Of a stretch of 64,000 nt of DNA, positions 51,794 through 64,000 are shown piece by piece. The notes below the pieces were generated by a model. That model was not told where the DNA came from, made no database searches, and saw nothing but the letters and a program-made list of their open reading frames with translations. The first letter of the stretch is position 1; each line of letters opens with the position of its first letter. A program made the position numbers and the translations under genes. The DNA is from Zonotrichia leucophrys gambelii (lineage: Eukaryota; Chordata; Aves; Passeriformes; Passerellidae). The stretch covers positions 16,928,038 to 16,992,037 of the forward strand of contig NC_088173.1 in the NCBI RefSeq assembly GCF_028769735.1, written 5' to 3'.

Positions 51794-54105
51794 TGAAACA
51801 CTCACAAATCCTGCCATATGATTTTGCAACATCTTTTACGCTTTCCTGCTACAGAAGATTGCCTGGAAATTCAGTATCCACAGTGTACAACAACCATCAT
51901 GTAATTCCACCAGAAGTCAGCTCATTACTCTGCACCAGTTCCAGTGGGGCTTTTGCCTTCTTCAGACAAAGGAGGCTTCTGATCTCTTCTCTAATTAGCA
52001 TCTCTACAAAGGTTTCTAAGAAAGTAGTTTTAGACAGAACAAAATTAGGTTACAAAATAACCTCAAACAATGTAGAGGAGAAGCCTTGTCCATCGGTCGT
52101 AGTAAAAATTCAGTGTTTTGGAGTCAAAGTTTTCATGTTACTAAAATTCTTATGCAGGATCTTCTATTTCAAGAAAGTTACAGGAATCACAGAACAGAGA
52201 TGTGGTTTGCGCAGCTTTTGCTCTTCTTCCATTAGTTTGATGGCTTTTTAGATGTTCTGCAAGAAATCTGTACTCAACCATTCCATTCCTAGGAAGGAAG
52301 CAACAAACTTGTAGAGGATGATGATCTAGAGCTCTGTTCTGCATGGCTGTAGAGAGTTGTACGTCACAAATTAGAACCAGTGGGTACTTATGTCACATCA
52401 GTTTTGTTTCAGAGCAGAACAAGAAAATCTGGCCCTTGCAGAATATGAATGTAACTTGCATATTGTAGTAGGATGATGTCGTGATGTCGTCTTTATGTAA
52501 TACTACAATCTGGCTTTAGTTTTGAGCAAATGTTTTCTATGATTACGCACAAAATTTCTTCCAGAAATGCCTAATCAAAGTCTCTGTTTTCTTTCTATTC
52601 TATATCCAATATTATTCAATATTTCTATTGTATTTTGATTCTACTTTAATAAAAAATAATTTTTGGTCTTTTTTGGTCTTATCCTTTCTTTACTGTTAAT
52701 CCTTTCTCTTGTCATTTCCTGATGAACTTTAGCTGAGCATTCTGTACTTCAGTTTTATTTTCTTTCCACCTGAAATTTAGAAGTTAGACTTCTTATTAAC
52801 CTAGTCTATAAAAACTCCTCATGGACTTCTGCTGAAATTTTTTTAGTATTTTCATTTTTTTCCTTTCACAGTGAGAATATTTCAGTGTCTTTTACCTCAT
52901 TGGTCTTTTACTTAGGGGTTTTTGTCTTACTTTGCATGTAGTACAGGACTATTAATAAATTCTTCTTTCTCCCTATTTGTTTTCTTTCAGAAGTTTGTCT
53001 TTGCTTGTCTCCTCCTTTTCCTAACAATTTCTCTTTCTTCAAAGAAGAAGCTATCTTCTTCTTTGCTCAATCTGTCTAAGTGAATAGTATCATGAACTGA
53101 CACCAAGAAATTGTTCCCAGCTGGTTCGCAGGAGAGCCTGAGCACATCTTTTCAAAAGTTCCAGGGGGCATGGTTTCTGCAGAGCCTAACCAGACCTTTT
53201 TGCTTGCAAACATCCCCTTATGTCTTGTCTGCCTTCTAAGAACACAATTGCAAAGCTATTTCTACATGCTCGAGACAGTGTAAGGGGGGAGGCTGCTATC
53301 TCAGTGTCTTAACACCCTCTTGGCATCACACCTTAGGGGACAAGAGAATCAGCATGGAGGCCAGCATTTCTGCTGGTTTACAGAGTAACAGAGGTTATTG
53401 TGTGTTCTAGATGTAAACATCAAGTATTCAAAATTCCCCCGTCATTGAAAGAGAGAACAAATTCAAATAATCCTCCAAAACAGGAGAAGCCCTTCTACCC
53501 CAATGGTGACATGTACAGGTATTTCTCATCCTTCTAAATCTTCTATGCAGACTAAAAAAAAAAAGGCAGTTTTTCATTAGATATTTTACTATGGTAATCT
53601 TATTAACATTTCAGTACTTTGATTGCTCTAGTATTTTATTTTTCTTATTATGTTTGGGGGTTTTTAGCTTGGAAATAGATGTAATTGCCTAAAAGTTCTT
53701 ACATTTAGAGAGTATAGGTACAATTCACTGACAATCATGTTCTACTTAACACCTGCAATATATTAATATTGTTGTATATATTGGAGAAGTTATGTTATAC
53801 ATTCTGGAATAGAAACATGAGACAGAATTATAAATTCAGGAAAACTAGTCCCACACTAATATCTGGTATTCTGCTGGGTAGGCAAATGAAAACCTTTGGA
53901 CTATTAGAATTTTATCACTTGTTTAGCCTGAAGTGCACACATAATTTTTTAGAATATAATGGTTTTCTGGGCAGCAAAATAATCGTGTTACAGGGCAAAT
54001 TAGTGTGAATTTTAGCTGTTAATTACAACTAAATGTCTGTACTACATTCCCATATTAACAAAATTAAAAAAATTACATCCCTAGCAAGTATGTAGATTCT
54101 TGGAA

Positions 54106-54133
54106 CTTAATATAGTTCCAAAACTATATTAAG
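54106..54133. repeat. 12-bp inverted repeat with 4-nt loop
   Basis: CTTAATATAGTT, loop CCAA, then AACTATATTAAG: a perfect 12-bp stem. It could form a hairpin or cruciform. No transposon ends or RNA gene features surround it. Confidence 0.9.
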
Positions 54134-55277
54134 ACGCTTTTCACAAAAACCTGCTGAACATAGACAAGTTTGTTTAAAAATTATTTTATTTCTTGCTGAT
54201 TTATTATAATTTTTAATAAGTAAATTTGCCAAAACACCATGAAAATAAACAGTAGGAAATCTGCAACATTTGTCTGACTCACTAAGAATATTTTCACTCA
54301 CCTCTGACTTGTCTCTGCTGGGATTGTCTACTCGGTTTTCAGTTCCAACCTGTTCATTGAGAAGGTAGCACTGATGGCTTCCCTGAATAACTCCTGCCAG
54401 AAAAAAGAAAGTGTTTTCTCTAGAGATAATTTGAATATGCTTCTTGTTGGATAGAATCCAGATTCAGACTAATGAATTAGGCTAGTCTGGTTAATATGGA
54501 AGAATTAATCACCTGGCAGCAGAGAGAGAACTAAAAATTGAAGGATCAGTTTGATTTAAATTGCAATTTAAAAACAATAATATTTTTAACATTGCTGAAC
54601 ATGATGTTGTGAGGAAGGTCAGATCCAGAATCCACGGAGAATCTACCAGATTAAGACAAATATATGGCTTAGATTATTCTGTTTTTTGTTGGTTTTTTTG
54701 TTTTTTTTTTAATTTTTTACTAACTTCAAGATGCTTTTCACAATTATTTTAAGTTTAGGTAATCATTCAGCTTATTCTACTCAGCAGCCTAGGTCAGAGT
54801 AGTTTTAATAATAACGTATATTTTCCAATATAATTTTTTTTGGTAAAATGGTGTATATTTTTTCAATCCTGTCAGAAGAACAAAATTTTATCTTTATCGT
54901 TTTATCTCCTTCCTTTGCTCATTACCCACATCTCTCCTTCCATTTCAGCTTACACAAGTGTAACCCTTCTTGTTCTTTTTCTTTGTCCTTACCCATCCTG
55001 CCCATTGGCTCACGTTCATCTCCCCTTCTGCCATTCCCTTCTACCTCCCTGGTTGCTCTCATGCTCTGTCTGCAGCATTTGAGAATCTGCTGAGGCACAG
55101 ATGGCAATTAATCTCCGTGAGTTCATCCACAAAGAATCACATTTTATTTTAAAGAAAGGCAATCTCCATTTTGTAAGGTCTATCTTTTACCTATTATAAC
55201 TTAATGAGAAAGTAAAAGTTTATGTGAACTGTATTAAATGCTGCAGAATAACTTACTAGCAATGCTGTCTTCAAAAC

Positions 55278-55290
55278 TATATATATATAT
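55278..55290. repeat. Short (TA)n run
   Basis: About 13 bp of alternating TA. Confidence 0.85.
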
Positions 55291-57685
55291 GAAGTAGTTG
55301 TAATATATTTTCTTAAAATACAGCAGACACTGAATGTAGCTACACTGCAATACAATTCTCTCTGTCTTTTAAAGAGGTAGCTGAGTGATTGTCTCATCAT
55401 TTTCATTTATCTTTTTACTTTTTGCTTTACAGGGGATCCTTTTCCCTTGGAATAAGCCTGGCTCTTTCATCCCATATAGTCTGATGAATAGAGATTTTAT
55501 GACCTCTCTGTAACGAGTGGATGAGAAGGAAATAGATTTCTATATTTGGCTACTGTTGTGATATATATACTTTTTCCTTTTGTGAAAGGAAGGCTTAAGT
55601 GAAAGTTATTCCTGTAGATGCACATAAGGCTGAGGAAAAAGCAGAGATCTCTTAGCACACTTTTTGACACAAGCAGCTCAGTGGGAGACTCAGCACAGAT
55701 GGTTTAAAGGGCTGTTGTAAGGACTGAAATAGTCTCTGGACTTCTCAAAAGTCCTAATCTCTTTAGGGCAATGAGAGCTTGTAACTGAGCACATTGAGGT
55801 CTGAGGGGAGCTGCTGCTGGCAGAACTCCCAGACTTCAACCACTGGTGAAGGTCACAATTGTTTAAAGTATATAATATAGGAGTTGGAAGAGTTTTTATG
55901 GAATAACCACAAAGTTGATATTTCTTTTGTAACCTTTGTTTAAAATCACTATTGACAAGATAGACTTAAATCACAGTTTTGTTGTTAAAAAAATTTTATA
56001 ATGGCTGAATTACTATCAAATCAAGGAAATGAGATTTTTGCAATGTAATCAGAATTATATATATCAAAATAAATTTCATCTGCATCATCTCATACCATCA
56101 ACAGTGTTAATTTTTTTCACCCTTTTGAATTGTTCAAGTGTCTATTCCATACAGAAATTGACTTATTCTAGTTTTCATTTGAGTATGAAACAAAAAGCAA
56201 AGTTAAAAAAAAAGCTGGAAGTGCTTTGGTATTAGAATGTTAGGGAAAAACATAGCCTGTCTCATTTCCTGAAACATTCATTTCCAGTACTTCTCCCATC
56301 CCCAGTTATGTCAGAAGTTTAACTGCATTTTGATTGCATTTTAATGTAGACCTGAACCTGACTTTGAATCTTTTGAAAACCATTCATACTCAAAGATATT
56401 TTAACAGGTTTTTGAGCTTTTTTTATTGTATTATACATGTAAAATGTGTATTATGAGTTGTCTTTTTGAGTGATGATGGAAAGTGTGCTTCTAAGGAATT
56501 GTTATCATTAAATATTTCCTTTCATAACAATAAAAATATTAATCATTGTCTTGAGAAAACATCCAGTGTGGGTAATGGCATGTCAAAATTCATCTGGCAG
56601 ATCCTAATGTCTTTCTCTCTTAGGAGGTGTTACTACCTTGACCTGGAGAATATGATTGGAATTTTGTAGCATCTTAAATCTGAATATAGCAATTTTATAA
56701 GGAGTTGCACAGCTCCTTCCCTGTCACATCAACAAACTGAAAATTTACTGTGGTTAGTTTTTTTAGAGAAGTTCAAGTAGAAAACTTTGAAACCTGCTCA
56801 TCTAAGGCTATGGCTGGTAGGAATGTTTACAAGTTTAGACAAAAGAGCAGAGCAGTGCTATTACAAAAAATCTTGTCCCAAATGCTGGTCATGAGAGCAC
56901 ATTTAGGAGGCACAGTCCCCTTGAGCCAAGGTTGAACTTACAGGCAGCACTGGGCAGAACACCTGCACAACCCAGGTAATCTTCTCTGTAGTGAATTGAG
57001 CCTTCTAGGACACTGCAAGCCATCCCTCCACTGCTCCAGCTGTGTGCCTTTTATATTTTAAAGCCTCATTATAGAAGAATTCCAGATGATCTGACCTCGT
57101 TACTTCTGGAATAATATGTTTCTGGTTTGAAGTAAGGGATCTCTCTTGATGACTTTGTTATTCTGTCTCAAACACTTTGTCCACTGGAGAATAAGTGGGA
57201 GAATAACAATGAGAAGGTAGCACAGACTGACATTGCAGACTTGTATGTACAGAAAGTTTTATTGAAGAGTGTAACTAAATGTCTTCTATAACCTAAGTGC
57301 TGGATAGAATGTATGACTTAGGAGATGTGTCAGGTTTTTTTTTTTTCCTTTTCTTTTTTTTCTTTTCCACTTCATTTAGAGGCAAAAAAAACTGGAAAGT
57401 AACTGACTTTTAAATCGATGTGATAATTTTTGCTGTCTTACCTAAACAGATCCATTTTTTACATTTAATTAGATTCAATGGCCCAGTGTTTCTTATATCA
57501 ACATTATTTTATTTCAAATTTCATTCCTGTCCTCAGCTTCACCTGTCATTATGGCACATCAGCACTTAGACTTCCAGTCAGTCATTCCAGTTTGAGGCTC
57601 AGGGGGTCTGATTATCTCACCCTGAAATTTCAGAGTCAGCTTTAAATATTTATGCAGATAATTAATTTTTGCTGTTCCCACACAG

Positions 57686-57842
57686 GATTGACATCTTCAA
57701 GTACGTGATATATGGTGTAGCAGCTGCATTCTTTGTATATGGCATTCTGCTGATGGTGGAGGGATTCTTTACAACTGGTGCCATCAAGGATCTCTATGGA
57801 GATTTCAAAATCACCACTTGTGGCAGATGTGTGAGTGCCTGG
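57686..57842 (+). CDS. GPM6A: GPM6A coding exon 3
   Basis: This 157-bp exon lies between acceptor TTCCCACACAG and donor GTAAGT at 57843. It completes the split Leu codon and encodes about 52 residues: IDIFKYVIYG, the second transmembrane segment (VAAAFFVYGILLMVEGFF) and the cytoplasmic loop TTGAIKDLYGDFKITTCGRC ending VSAW on a codon boundary. The length equals the DM20-type form of this exon; the 35-residue insertion that distinguishes PLP from DM20 is absent, as expected for M6 proteins. No stop or frameshift. The next exon, starting with the third transmembrane segment, is not in the window. Reading on past the donor gives only VSG and a stop, so the open frame ending at 57854 is not the real end. 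Confidence 0.97.
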
Positions 57843-60800
57843 GTAAGTGGCTAAGAAAGCTTTTGTGACAAATTCAATATGCTCTGTATATATTTTTAGT
57901 GCCTTGTGATGTTTATTTTTTTGGTTTTGTTTTTTTTAATATTTTGTGATACCTCAGTTCGGTGTTTAAATGGAGAACAGAGTGTTATAAATATTCTCTG
58001 TACTGGTTAAATGCTAAGTAATTCTTGCTACTGAGGAGCAATGAATTTTACCATCTGAGTGAGAAAGCTTGTTACCTCAGCAACATAAGCTGTACTGTGC
58101 AGGACTAAAACTGTAAGGTCTCCAGCTCTACTGGGAATGAAATATTTCCCTTACTAATATTTTCAGTTATTTTAGAAATCTTGCCTGTTCCTCTTTGGAA
58201 CAAGCTGAGACCTGTCATCAGGTTCTAAATGGCAAACAGGCCATTATTTACTCCTGTGTTAATCTCTGGTTTGGAGAGACCATTCACTTATAACCCTGGA
58301 AAATTTGGAATCAAAAATTTTTGATTTGTACTAGGACTTAAATCGAACTTTATCATACTAAAATTGGTGACTGTTTCAAATGGGATTATTTCAAAATTTC
58401 TGTTCAGTGTCAGGTAAGTGACTTATTGGTTTTGGTTTTTTTATTTGACTGCTCTATGTCTAAGCTAAAAGGCCTGTGTGCTTGGTAGCTGTTGGAGTTG
58501 GATATTTCTGAAAACAGAGTCTGCATGAAAACCTCATATTTTGTGATGAATACTAAATAAATAAGTACAGCCAAATGGATCTGGGTATTAGAGTACACTT
58601 ATTTTTATGCTATATTAATGATAAATAACCTATAAATTTTAGGCAGGGTTGGGTTTCCCACTGTAAGTGTCAACATTTAATTCAGTGCAATACAGTCTGT
58701 AACAAATATAAGCAATAGTTACTTCCAAGCACACAAAACTATCAAAACGAATACTTTGGATACCCTGAGATTTAAGGTTAAACTGGACACAGATGATCTG
58801 CCTCGTGTAAATTGGAGAATGCAGTCTGTATGTCATCTCTATGTAAATGTAATCTGCTCCACAATAATCCTGAGGTTTTGTCTCCTTTTCTTTTGTTCTT
58901 GTCATCATTCTATGATTTTAACACTTTGACTAAGATTGCTTTAAAACCTTTAAATAAATATATAAAAAAAGACTGAGAACATTTTAAATTAAGAGCAGTC
59001 ATTGCTTATGCCAACACAGCCTTCATCTTCTGGAAAGAAGTCTCTAATCTGTATTCACTGAGGGCCTACTGAGTTAGTTCCAATTCCGTATAGAGTGGCA
59101 AGATTTTCAGAACACTTTTTCTTCACAGCTTCTATGAATGCCTGTCCTCAGTATTGCAGCAGAGCAGTGCTACATCCTCTCTCAGTTTTGATAGCTGTAA
59201 TTCTATAGTATGTGTCTCGAAAAAATGAATGGTTAAGCAGCTATTCCATGGTTAAGATCACTGTTATTACTTGTTATTCATGAAATTATGTCCTTCAACA
59301 CTTCGCTTTCCTCATCAGTAATTTGCAATGTTTGTGTTTTACTTTGAGAAGCCCTGGGTTGATGTACATGGTGCAGCTAAGGTTCAGGCTGTATAGTCTT
59401 TATGACCACAATTACAGCAACTCATCAATTAGTTTGAGTAAATACCTTGTTGTCCTTGTTCTTGAAATCAGTTTTTTCTTTTTCCAAGTGAAAAAACCCA
59501 AACCTGCTGTTTGATTGCTCATCTCATTTTGATGCTGTGTCAGTAAGATTGCTATACAAATGCCTGGAGTTATTTTGGATTATTATTCTGGCTTTAGTGT
59601 CTGTACTCTAGAGAGTATATGTCAATTAAAACTTGATATCCTCTTTGCTAGGTTGATTTTCATTGTCTCATACTTAAAATTCTTAAGGAAAAAATAACAT
59701 CTTAGGTTTAAAAAATACATATATTTGGAATGACAAAATATTTCAATCCAAGACAGATGTGTTCAGAATTTATTCAGTTCCATAACACATGCAATGTTAT
59801 CAAGAAATAAGACCTTAGAACAACAAAAAGAATAGTGGAGAGGTAAATGAAACCAAATCAGTATTGTGTGTCAAGGCCAGATTGTTCAATTGCTAAAATA
59901 GTGCTGCAATAAATTTTGTTCTGTACAGTTGCCAAAATGAGATAATGCTATTGAAAAGGGTTGGCAGATACTACAAGTTGCAAGAATGCTTCTTGTATAC
60001 AGTTTTGAGCTAGTAATTTTGTAGATATTAAAAATCTAAACTGTCAAAGATTAAACAGTTGGTTTCTTTTAACAGTGCCTTAATGCTAACAGAAATTTAC
60101 ACACAGGATATTTGTTGTTTTGAAAAATTAAAATTATAAAAATGGCTCCACATCAAAAACACCTTTGTAAAAACTCCAGTTGTGACTATGATTTCACATC
60201 AGATTTGTTGATGTCTTTCTAAATAGAAGTTTAACATTTAACATTTCATTTAAAGTCTGAAAATTAAGTCCTTCAGCTTTACCATTGTCATCAGTTGTTT
60301 GTCATTAATATTTTGCAGGACCAAATTTCTTATGTCTCTGACTAAACCTATTATGAAAACATAGGAAAAAATCAATAAAAAATTTCAAGAAAGAAAAATT
60401 TATTTTAACTTTGTGTAAATAAGGTATATTTCTATATATAGAAATATACAAAAAAATAACACCTTTTTCTCTTTCTTAAGAAATATTTTTGAAAAGCAGA
60501 CTTTTGAGAACACTGATAGCCAACATCTGAAGGATCTTTTCATGTGCTCTTCCTGACCTCCCTCCTTAGCTGCAAATAGCTCACTTTCTAGCTCTGAATT
60601 GGCAAAAGAAATTTTTTTTGCCTGAAGTAATGGAAAAAAAAATAGCTCAGCCCAACCTTTCCAGTGAATGTATAGTTGACTTATCAGCTGATATGAGCCT
60701 TCAGAGGCTAACATCCAAGTCATGTCAGTGCTGCCATGCAGTAGAGCCTCTCACATCTGAGAGAGGCCTTGTGAAAGTGACAGTGAAGGCTCTCACTGGC

Positions 60801-63800
60801 ACTGTTTGCAGACTCAATTTACTGTGAAAAGTAAAACAAAAGCAGTAAAACAATGCCAGTCACATTCAAGGAGGGATGCCTTTCATTCTAGGCTTCATTT
60901 TTCCATGCCTGAACATGCTTTTAGAGTATTAAATAAACATTCATATATAACTGTGCTGCAGCATGATTAGTAAAGAATGGGAGACAGGCCTGATGCCAAC
61001 TGTAACACTGTTTTCATGTTTGCAATTTAATACCCTTCCTATTATATTCAGCTCCCTTGGCCATTTACACCTTGTTTTAGAGTATCTGTTCACAGAGTCA
61101 ATAGAAATACAATGACACTTTCCCCCTCACCTAATGCTATAAAATGGAAAAGGAGGTTTGCATTTGTTTTATTTCATGAGAAAAAAATATATGAAGACTT
61201 AATTGTGGTAGTTGTATTTCTATTTCTTTGTACCTCGCTTTTCAAAAGAACGATGTTATGGCTCTAGAGAGATGTTTTATATTTTAAACTGCACTTACAT
61301 ATACCTTCTGTGTCTTTAGTTTTAGGAGTATTTCATTTAATTACTGACAAGTATTTTTCTGCCTTTGAAAATAGTTCTGGATATCTGATTACCTATGGGA
61401 TATTTTACACATGCTTCTTGAGTGCCTCAACTAAAACTAAAACATGAACTTCCTAAAATATTTCCAGATTTTATTTTGCAAAAGAGCTGTGGAAGCTGCA
61501 CAAATGTTTTGAAAAACCATCTGTGAACTCATCACTGCATCTTTTCCTTACCAGACCAGTTATTCTAGAGGCAGGGAAACTGCATCGTATTGACATTTGA
61601 TTCTTTGTGTAACAGGAGGAAGAGAGTTCAGTGCAGGCTCAGCTGGCTTTCCCACCCAGAACAGATGTATTATTTCTGAATGTTAGAAATGAAGCTCTCA
61701 TTTCTGAAATTTAGATACCATGTCTGGGTATTCTGGGGTAAAACTGCTGATCTGACAGACAGGGAGGTCTTGCTTCTTATTAAATTCTTCTCCATCTGAG
61801 GAATGCAGTATACTTCATACCATATTTGTGAGAAATAAAGTACCTTCCCTCCAAGACAGCAGATATCCTTATGGGTCCAGATTCCTTTAAAACAATTTTA
61901 ACTAGGGAAAGTATGTAAAAATCTCACGTCCTCATACATGATTAGTTGTGTATGCTGCATGCAGTTTCACACTGTGATATGGGAAATGGGGGAGGTGAGA
62001 TTCATACTGCTCTGACCTTTCAGATTGCTCAACTCAAAACCAGAAACATGATTTTTTCTCATCCACAAATTACCCAGAAGCTAATGGAGTAGTTAACTTC
62101 AGAGGGATTATATTATGGCACAGATATATCCCACCTAATTAAGGTTGTCAAGAAAAAGGCCTATGCTCCTTCAGTAGTTAAAGGAGAGGGCAGCTTAGGC
62201 AAACTTTATCAGGTGAATTGATTTTTTTTTGTGACTGTCCTATTTTCTGCAAAAAAAAAAAAAATAACCCTCAAGTCTTTTAAGTTATGTCTTTTATATT
62301 AAGCTCCTCAATCAATTATATACATTTAGTTGGATGTATTCTGCCTGGCCCCTTTAGCTGGAATTTAGCTGAATAACATTTGCTGTCTAAACACTGCTGG
62401 AGTTAGTAGATGAAAGAACATATATTAGCAATTTTATAGGTTGTTAGAATTCATCTTATCCCTGGATACTGAACCAGTATTGAAATTTCTTTACAGAACT
62501 GTGTTCCTTGCAGTTTTCTGCTCTTGATCTTGAAACAGGAAGAACAAGCCCTAGCAGCAGTTCAAAGCTCAGTTGAATGGTTAAGGGAGTCATCATTATG
62601 TCACTCTCTCCCAGCTGCATTGTTAATATACATATGGGGTCTTGAAAAGAAAGAAGAAAGTTGGGTTTTTTTCACTATTTGTTATACTTTTAGAAATATT
62701 TTGTAATGAGCTCAGAAATTTTGTTATGTATATCTATGTGCTGAATCTACTTTTTTTCTGTCTTTTTTCTGTAATCTGTTGAAGCCTTTTTGTTTTTCTT
62801 TATAATATAGTTCCAGATTTTCTCACTCAGGAATATTGCACATATAAAATCATACTTTCACTTGATATTCTTTTTCTCCCATAACTTCCCATGTGTTGTA
62901 TATGTAGCCCTTTTGTTGACTGTGGTATTCATTACATCCTTTAATAGAGGGGTGTGCCAGTCATTGCAATGTGCCCTCCCAGTACCTTCTCGTCCTCTCT
63001 TGGTCTTGCTGCTCACTGACAGCACTGCTGTTGTTGGTGCTGATAAACTGGGTGTTTTCACTTCACATTGTGCTTTATGTCTTGCACATGGATGACAAAT
63101 TTTTTTCTGAGCATTAGTAAGCTCAGTCAGTAAGTATCTTTTGTTAATAAACTGCTGTCATGCATTTCCAAAGTATGCTTGACTTTGGGAGCAGTTTCTC
63201 CATTGGCTTTAACTTTATTTTATGGATCATCACAAAATGCTGAAGATGATAGTTTATTTCCCTTATGTTCAGATAATCCATCTCAGCTTTAACTTGAATG
63301 TTCCATCAGATGATGACAGTTTTCCCTGATTCTTGCTCTCACTTGGGAAACTTATTAACTGCATCTAGACATGTTACTCTTTTTATAGATATTTAAGCCT
63401 TTGAATATCAGTAGAATTATCACAAATTCATTATTTTTATGGTGACAGAAAATTCACAGAAACCATATATCTTTGTTCTTCTTATGAACTCCATCTTCCT
63501 GTTGATGTCTCATGAATTCATAATTAGCTTTGTAAATATCTTTGGTCATTGCATAGGAAGGAGGGAAACTTTTAAATTTATTTAAGGTCACAATAAAGTC
63601 TTAAAAGACTGTGTTATTGACTTTGAATGCTTGGCAAGACAGGAATCAAGCAAGGAAGGTCCCTACCCCTTCATTTTCACACAAGCTTCTCAAAGCCCAT
63701 TAAGAATTTATCAGGAAACAAAGTACTTTTTTTTACAGCCAAGTATTAACCTTGAGTGACACATTTGTTTAGACTTATAACTATTATTTCTGCTTACTAG

Positions 63801-64000
63801 TTTGAGCTTCACTGCTTTGTGTCCAACCACAAACCATGGAAATTTCCTAAAAAATATGTTGCATTGCAAATTTTGGAAATGTGAAAAATGTAAACAATCT
63901 GTATTGTTCAGTCGTTTCCCAGCTGAGTGTTACGTCTTCATATTTGTGTAGGAAATTTGTCATCACTGAAAACCATTAGAATATGGTTTATAAAAAAATT
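57843..64000 (+). other. GPM6A: GPM6A intron 3 (5' part)
   Basis: AT-rich sequence after the exon 3 donor, running off the right edge. It contains A- and T-runs (for example 62251-62264) and a perfect 26-bp palindrome at 60424-60449. I see no exon 4, other gene or complete mobile element. Confidence 0.85.
60424..60449. repeat. Perfect 26-bp palindrome
   Basis: GTATATTTCTATA is followed directly by its reverse complement. The core is an alternating TA tract, so a slipped microsatellite origin is likely. A cruciform is possible. Confidence 0.9.

Larger units (their letters stand above)
41986..57685 (+). other. GPM6A: GPM6A intron 2 (15.7 kb)
   Basis: The intron starts with GTAAGT and ends with TTCCCACACAG. 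It joins codon CT|G between exons 2 and 3, and is therefore a phase 2 intron. Its main content is the antisense retroelement at 48626-51789. The remaining parts (42300-48600 and 51800-57600) are AT-rich, with simple repeats, a GC-rich unassigned block at 44975-45300 and a 12-bp hairpin at 54106-54133. I see no exon of another gene in them. Confidence 0.95.
1..64000 (+). other. GPM6A: GPM6A gene, internal part (intron 1 to intron 3)
   Basis: Two spliced exons on the + strand (41793-41985 and 57686-57842) join in frame and encode neuronal membrane glycoprotein M6-a, a four-pass PLP/DM20-family protein of neuronal membranes linked to filopodium and neurite outgrowth. The first exon starts in phase 1 and the second ends on a codon boundary, as in this family. 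The short upstream exon coding the cytosolic N-terminus was not found, so its intron extends left of the window. The exons for the third and fourth transmembrane segments lie to the right. M6-b is less likely because the loop and second transmembrane residues (for example IDIFKYVIYG, DLYGDFKITTCGRC) are M6-a type. The gene span is inferred; the exons are seen directly. Confidence 0.93.

Noticed and set aside
51793..52251. 152-codon open frame on + starting at the right edge of the retroelement
   Set aside because: It begins within the target-site duplication/flank and has no family resemblance. Possibly an old unrecognised repeat, but not supportable as a gene.

Overview
The window is a 64 kb piece of an AT-rich vertebrate chromosome, almost certainly avian and probably a songbird. 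CR1 LINE fragments of avian type and LTR retroelements are the recognisable repeats, and the only host gene I can support is on the + strand. Two exons separated by a 15.7 kb intron encode the N-terminal cysteine motif, first transmembrane segment, first extracellular loop, second transmembrane segment and start of the cytoplasmic loop of neuronal membrane glycoprotein M6-a (GPM6A, PLP/DM20 family). Coding exon 1 (the short N-terminal exon in other vertebrates) is not seen, and the exons after exon 3 lie beyond the right end.

Layout: 1-41792 is intron 1. It holds a decayed, internally deleted CR1 copy (about 2295-3365, +), a small antisense CR1 3' fragment (about 13475-13565), a solo LTR in the sense orientation (about 22625-23275), short tandem duplications, microsatellites and otherwise unique-looking AT-rich DNA. 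Exon 2 is 41793-41985. Intron 2 (41986-57685) contains a structurally complete but gene-less endogenous retrovirus, 48626-51789, on the - strand: two LTRs, a 4-bp target-site duplication (CTAA), a polypurine tract, a primer-binding region and a 1.93 kb GC/CpG-rich interior with two tandem-repeat blocks. Exon 3 is 57686-57842, and the rest is the start of intron 3.

Most of the short open frames in the window look like chance or repeat-derived frames. The most unusual feature is in the retroelement leader. Two 41-nt segments, 60 bp apart and next to the 5' LTR, each match the 3' half of tRNA-Asn(GUU) from about position 39 to the CCA end, far beyond the usual 18-nt primer-binding site. The two LTRs are also a mosaic: nearly identical in U3/R but strongly diverged in U5. 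Together these suggest a non-autonomous element shaped by extended tRNA copying and by recombination or gene conversion. Comparisons to tRNA-Asn, CR1 and GPM6A are from memory and hand alignment, not from a database search.
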